This document shows, one piece after another, positions 59,456 to 64,000 of a DNA stretch of 64,000 nucleotides. The stretch covers positions 1,805,501 through 1,869,500 of the forward strand of contig NC_061452.1 of NCBI RefSeq assembly GCF_022581195.2, given 5' to 3'. The DNA is from Helicoverpa zea. Lineage: Eukaryota; Arthropoda; Insecta; Lepidoptera; Noctuidae. Position 1 is the stretch's first letter. Each line of letters begins with the position of its first letter. Both the position numbers and the translations under genes were made by a program. The notes below the pieces were generated by a model. That model ran no database searches and was not told the DNA's origin. It saw only the letters and a list, made by a program, of their open reading frames with translations.

Positions 59456-60072
59456 GTGTGGGATATGTAAATGACCTTGTTTTGCATTTGTGAAGATTGG
59501 ACTGAGTGAATTAATACGTCCGCGTTAATGTTTGATGAAGGAGTCCCAATTATGCAGGAGACCATCCCAAGACTGAGTTCTGGGAAATTGGGCACCTACC
59601 TGAAATACGTACCTAGTTGTTGCCAGAAAATACAATAATCATATACGAGTAAACAATGGTAATAATAACAGTTTTAAGGCTTTGAACATCCTCGGTCATA
59701 GTCACAATAAAATACTATTCTTTGTCGAACGCTTGGTGTCCAAAGTGCTTGCAACTCAGAAGACTTTATATGTCAGAATACTTTTTATGGACATTTCAGT
59801 AAGAAATCCTACTTGAAATTTTTTTACAAGTGGCCCAGCTGAAGCACGCTTACAACATTGAATCATCTGAAAACAATAAAAGTTATGATTACGAGACTGA
59901 AATGAAATATTTGCGGTCGTTAAATTACACATACGCTCCCTTGTAATCCCTAAGGATTGAGGCCTAATTGAAACTGGCATAAAACCGCGCAAATATCTAA
60001 CATAAATATTCATTTCGAAATTAAAATATTAAAATGTAAAAAAGATATGCTCCGCCGCGACAGTGAGTACAC

Positions 60073-60144
60073 TGCCGTGACCAGGATTCGAACCTGGGTT
60101 ACTACGGCCACAACGTAGGGTCCTAACCACTAGACGATCACGGC
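60073..60144 (-). tRNA. tRNA-His (GTG), copy 3
   Basis: Body identical to copies 1 and 2. The immediate 5' leader (GTCACCAGCTCCGACA) and 3' trailer (GTGTACTCACTGTCGCGGCG) are also conserved. The upstream block GCGCAAGAG found at other copies has diverged here. An A run on the plus strand at about 60038-60043 supplies the terminator. Confidence 0.95.
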
Positions 60145-60299
60145 TGTCGGAGCTGGTGACAAAAGTGCCGAAAATTGCGATCTCTTTGCTTGAAAGTCAC
60201 TGAAGCGAAACCACTTTCACTACTTGGTGTTGGTTTTACAACACTTTTTGGCAAAAATGTTCATTCATTAATTGTGTACCTGATAATGTTGTAATTGAA

Positions 60300-60380
60300 G
60301 TGCCAATAGCCTACAAGTCAGTAGTTTGGATGACGTACACGGGAGGTGCTAGGTTCAATTCCCGTCAAGAGCAATTTTTT
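60300..60380 (+). ncRNA. tRNA-like relic or SINE head with Pol III boxes
   Basis: TAGCCTACAAG at 60307-60317 matches the A-box consensus (TRGYNNANNNG) and GGTTCAATTCC at 60352-60362 matches the B box (GGTTCRANNCC). The spacing of 34 bp is within the normal range, and a T6 terminator follows at 60375-60380. No proper cloverleaf forms: the acceptor arms do not pair, and ACGGGA/TCCCGT makes a different hairpin. A decayed tRNA or tRNA-derived SINE head is most likely. Confidence 0.45.
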
Positions 60381-61320
60381 CCTGTAAACTGCAGTAATGC
60401 ATAGAAGTAGTTTTAAGTACTTTTTTAATTAAGTACGTTGCCAGCCTTTTTATACGCTGAGTATGAGATTTCAAATGGGAAGAAAACAGACAGGTACTCT
60501 CACCACACCATCAAAAAAAACTTTATTTCCCTGCATTAAAAACCACCTCTATAGCACACATACAAGCCATTTGAAAATAAAACCAGTAATTGAAAAGCTA
60601 TCCTCCATCACACAGCCATTAGGGTTCCGCAAATAAAACAGCTCTAACTACCACCTACCTACGGGTTCCGTACCAAGAGTTAGTGCATTTTTACTGTTTT
60701 ACAGTTTATAGCCTCAATAACCGAGTCTGGGATTACCAGGTGAAAGGCAAACTGATGGTTTGATGGTAGTAATTAGCGAACACCATTAAAAAGGTATCGG
60801 TGGCATACAACCTTTATGGTGCTCGTAAAAATATATGGTCTCCGTTGATTAAAAAGGTTGTAAATAGTGTGACGTCAGATATGTTCAGGTTTGTTGTAGT
60901 TGGGGTATTTTTTAGTTAACTGTTCCAATAGTAATCAAAGCAGCATAGAGGCTCCTTTTGAAGAAATCACATTGCGTCTATAGGAGACTTAATTTTGGTA
61001 AGGAAATTACGCTTCACCAAAATGTTTTCAATCACATAAAAAAACATGAGAAGATAAAATTTTCAGAACATAATTAGTTACCTAATAATAATCTAAGGTT
61101 CAAGATGATCTCTTTATCAGCTGATGTCAGTACAACAAACGAGGGGCACACCCTCGTTTTTTAATTAGTACTCTTGTTCACGATTTGCATATAGCTCACA
61201 AATAGTAAGTATCTTTTGCTGTCTACTACTGGACTGCAAGAGCCCCGAAGCTATACCACAAAAAATCCCGCCAGTTTCGGGCATGAAAAATTCAGAAATG
61301 TAATGTGTGTGTGAAAGTAC
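60381..61320. other. Unassigned DNA
   Basis: No gene supported. It includes a CRE octamer at 60870-60877 and a short CTACCTACGGGTTCCGTACC word typical of insect repeats near 60652. Confidence 0.4.
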
Positions 61321-61322
61321 TA

Positions 61323-62286
61323 TAGTTCGGCCATTCAGAGAATGCGTTCCTGACACGTCGCGATTGAACTGACGACGTAACTTTGCAATGGCGTTGCAGT
61401 TACGATAAAAATATTTTTGCTGGTTGTTTACCGTTTTAACAATTGAGGAGCATTAAAACAACATTATTATATCAATAATCAATGAATGTTATAATTTTGT
61501 GCCAAACTGAGTGTCAAATAACTTGGTAAACAATATTTTTCTAAATCTATACTGCGCTATTACAAGGTTATGTCAGCGGTTTATATTTTGTAGTGCTGTG
61601 CTAAAAATAACAGGCAAGTATCGTAATCTGTTCTTATACAGTTATAATATAAAATAATACGTTTTGATTTTCTTTTTAAGAATTGGAAAATAATGGACTA
61701 TAAGACTTAATTATAACGTTTATGAAATATAAAAATAAAGCTATGACCAAACCGCATTTTTATACTTAGATTAAAAATGGTAACCCCAAATGGCGTTATG
61801 GGCCGCCATTTTGTGACGCTAAAACAGTCGTCCGTTGTCGTTTCGTGCGCATAGACCACGTTTTTCAAGTGTTTTCGATCTGTTTTTATTTGATTACCCG
61901 TCTTTTGTTAGACCGAGATATCAGGATTGATTCTGTTATTGATAATAATATAATTATACATGTAGGCGAAGATGATGATGAAGACACCACCTCCTCAAGC
62001 AAATCGGAGTCTGATTAATATTCTGTTCGCACATTCAATTCAATGTACTTGTAACAAAGAATAAATAAAACAATTTTATTATATGAATATTACCTTTTTT
62101 TGGTTTCCACTTAAATAACTAAAATATAAAACAAATGATTCCGCCAATTTAAAACGAAAATAATCTTAAAATAATGCGGCGGTTCATTTTGAAGGAACGG
62201 TAACGAACTCAGTGTTATGTTGTGCCCATCACTAGTCGTGACTAACTGATAGGTGTCAGGAACGCATTCTCTGAACGGCCGAAGTA
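61323..62286. mobile_element. 964-bp Tc1/mariner-like TIR transposon, internally deleted
   Basis: Flanked by TA at 61321-61322 and 62287-62288. The left end TAGTTCGGCCATTCAGAGAA and, on the opposite strand, the right end TACTTCGGCCGTTCAGAGAA form inverted repeats of about 36 bp through TGCGTTCCTGACAC. The first 170 bp equal the reverse complement of the 227-bp element at 2554-2780. The interior has a mirrored ATGGCG/CGCCAT pair near 61790-61815, a transposase C-terminal remnant at 61911-62018 and an AATAAA near 62061. The catalytic domain is gone. Confidence 0.8.
61911..62018 (+). pseudogene. C-terminal remnant of a Tc1/mariner (DDE_3)-type transposase
   Basis: The 35-codon tail begins DRDIRIDSVIDNNIIIHVG and ends in an acidic Ser-rich run (EDDDEDTTSSSKSESD) before TAA. 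It has the same order as the remnant at 3457-3654: charged helix, hydrophobic strand, acidic Ser tail. It lies in the plus orientation inside the 964-bp TIR element. Family assignment rests on remembered features of DDE_3-type transposases and is moderately sure. Confidence 0.45.
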
Positions 62287-62533
62287 TACAATACAGTTTA
62301 TCAGCAATACAATACAAAACAAAATATTAGTATACAATATAATTCTAAAGCAGCAAACCTTTTAGGTACAGAGAATAAATTATCATCCACAAGCATGACA
62401 GATTAAACCACATACCAAAGCTGAGATAATCCGAACAATGAAAATATTATCTTGAACAAAACCTTCGTCTTTACCAAAACGTTATTTATTTCTACACAAA
62501 GAGGGTAAAAGGACCAAATTCGTATATTTGTGT

Positions 62534-62880
62534 CATGGACAACAAAATGAGTAGCGGAGATGTCATAACGCAAAATATCTTAAGAAAGTAGCGCGCCAAA
62601 ATGCGAGTGTTAGGGGGACGACGAACGTTACTAGCTCCACTCGTACACGCCTTCAACGGAACTCGCCTATTATTTTCAAAATAAATCAACAATCAATCAA
62701 GACTTATCTTAGACAGATAGGTTTTGATTTGACAAAGAACCCGGACGACGTCTCGTTAGCTTTAGTAACTGATTACTCCACGGGCCTGCAAGAAGGCGCC
62801 TAACTTATCTTCCTTATGACATCTCCGCTGTCTTTCCTTCCTCCATGTTTTGTATTGAGGTCAAAGGTCGCAAACATTGG
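62534..62880 (+). repeat. Dispersed repeat, second copy in the tRNA cluster
   Basis: ATGGACAACAAAATGAGTAG, CGGAGATGTCATAACGCAAA and GTAGCGCGCCAAAATGCGAG match 59098-59455, as do GGTTTTGATTTGACAAAGAA and CTTATGACATCTCCGCTG. The order and strand are the same; divergence is roughly one base in six by eye. Confidence 0.7.
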
Positions 62881-63624
62881 GATTACTTTAGTAACTTTTA
62901 TGGTTTATTTACAACGGTATCATATGAAAAGATGGCTGTGATTTAATGTTCGCTTTTTGTCATAATATAGGAAAAAACGTTAATATTTATAACAGTTTGT
63001 CACTTCGTTTCTTCCGAATTGCTTCTTAGGAAATTTCAAGCAAATATGTAGGCACTCATTTACTTGCGTAGTGCTCTTAACATAACTTTTGTTATCTTAT
63101 AGAAGAAAAAAATCTATTTGCATGATTGCCTGACTCACACTTGGCCAGTTTCCAAAAGTCTTATTAAATATAGAGTTATAATTTTCTTCCATTTTATGTG
63201 TGTTTATCTGTAAGACATTTATCGTATGTCTCAATTAGTCATAATCTCATTAATTGAATAAGATAAAAGTACCGTAATCAGACTTAATCGCATTATATAA
63301 CTGACTAAAACACGGTTTCTCTGGTTCCCGATAAAGTGTCATTTAGTTATCTGATAATCAATGGTATCTGCCAGATAGAGGCTGCTTATAATTTCTGCCA
63401 GCATGCTATCGCCCTGTGAAACCAAAAGCTATAGTATATCTGTCGGATAAGTTCATGATAGATTATCAGAGACTTTATCAGTAACTGATGAAACTGGCCA
63501 TAAACATTGAAATTTCAGTAAAATTGCTATTTCTATCACTTACTTTACAGTAATAGTTACAAGTTTACTTTAAAATACACTAAAAACCTCAAAAACTTAA
63601 GCTCCGCCGCGACAGTGTGTACAC
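62881..63624. other. Unassigned A+T-rich DNA before tRNA-His copy 4
   Basis: No gene supported. CTCACACTTGGCCAGTTTCC near 63135 is an opposite-strand fragment of the 13.6-kb repeat. The interval 63340-63500 contains many TTATCTGATAATC-type words but no clean inverted repeat. Confidence 0.4.
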
Positions 63625-63696
63625 TGCCGTGACCAGGATTCGAACCTGGGTTACTACGGCCACAACGTAGGGTCCTAACCACTAGACGATCACGGC
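63625..63696 (-). tRNA. tRNA-His (GTG), copy 4
   Basis: Body identical to the other copies. The trailer has one change (GTGTACACACTGTC instead of GTGTACTCACTGTC). The upstream block with GCGCAAGAG is present at 63780-63788, 84-92 bp before the 5' end. An A5 run on the plus strand at about 63590-63594 may terminate transcription. Confidence 0.95.
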
Positions 63697-64000
63697 TGTC
63701 GGAGCTGGTGACAAGACTGCCGAAAATTGCCATCGGATTAAAAAACTGGAGCAATTACTTTCGCAATTTGTCACGGTATGCGCAAGAGATGCAAAAAACT
63801 CGTTTATGCAGTAACTGTATCGATAAAGTAATTTCAAAGAGTTTTTAACAAGATGTAAATTGTACTGGTTTCATACCAAGACATCAAAAAAGGTTAGGTC
63901 TCCAAAAATAGGCCATCTTTAATTTTGAAATAAAGAAACACTACACCCATTTTATATTTTCAGCTTCTTTGGAGGCTCCATGACCCAAATCTAAGTCATA
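63697..64000. other. 5' flank of tRNA-His copy 4 and window edge
   Basis: The first 95 bp share blocks with the flanks of copies 1 and 2 (GGTGAC, GCCGAAA, ACTTTC, GCGCAAGAG). No gene is seen to the window end. Confidence 0.5.

Noticed and set aside
59756..60013. 85-codon minus-strand frame next to tRNA-His copy 3
   Set aside because: No motif, no acceptor or donor of quality, and composition like other chance frames.
1..64000. CRISPR arrays, rRNA, telomeric TTAGG arrays, bacterial-type genes
   Set aside because: None seen. Repeats present are transposon families or short microsatellites, and the window is clearly animal nuclear DNA.

Overview
This window is A+T-rich, intron- and transposon-dense animal nuclear DNA, almost certainly from a lepidopteran (moth or butterfly). 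The evidence is repeated Helitron-type elements with a TC start and CTAG end and the internal words typical of lepidopteran copies, tails reading 'gaagccgacc...gttgggaa' and 'gcccagcagtgggacg', several TIR/MITE families, and short GT-AG introns. There are no bacterial-style operons, no CRISPR and no ribosomal RNA. Most of the 64 kb has no recognisable gene.

Layout. 1-7 kb: unassigned DNA with two Tc1/mariner-like TIR elements (2554-2780 and 2968-3818), the second keeping a transposase C-terminal remnant. 7-14 kb: transposon-rich, with Helitron copies and a PIF/Harbinger-like MITE nested in one Helitron (11264-11950). 16.7-17.1 kb: a GC-rich Tourist-like MITE with 83-bp inverted repeats. 19.4-21.4 kb: a CpG-rich promoter-like zone with a DRE site, a CRE, a CCAAT word and a candidate first-exon splice donor. 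26.7-29.7 kb: the one clear protein gene, a three-exon, 781-codon PIF/Harbinger-superfamily transposase-type protein (ISL2EU-like by memory) with intact D, D, E residues, Cys-rich N terminus, THAP-like C2CH finger and C-terminal SWIM zinc finger. 33.7 kb (minus) and 42.1 kb (plus): candidate terminal exons of unidentified genes. 39-44 kb: two more MITEs. 50.8-52.5 kb: the 3' end of a Gypsy-type LTR retrotransposon (integrase C terminus plus probable LTR). 54-56.8 kb: Helitron-like elements and a MITE. 57-64 kb: four identical tRNA-His(GTG) genes on the minus strand, interleaved with TIR elements and a tRNA-like relic.

Functional links. The tRNA-His genes form a dispersed tandem family sharing flanks, so they are likely a local multicopy supply of one isoacceptor. 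The DDE/SWIM gene reads as either a live or recently live transposase or a domesticated one; convincing terminal repeats were not found around it. The CpG-rich zone at 20-21.3 kb and the orphan terminal exon at 42.1 kb could be two ends of one plus-strand gene containing the transposase in an intron, but this is only inference.
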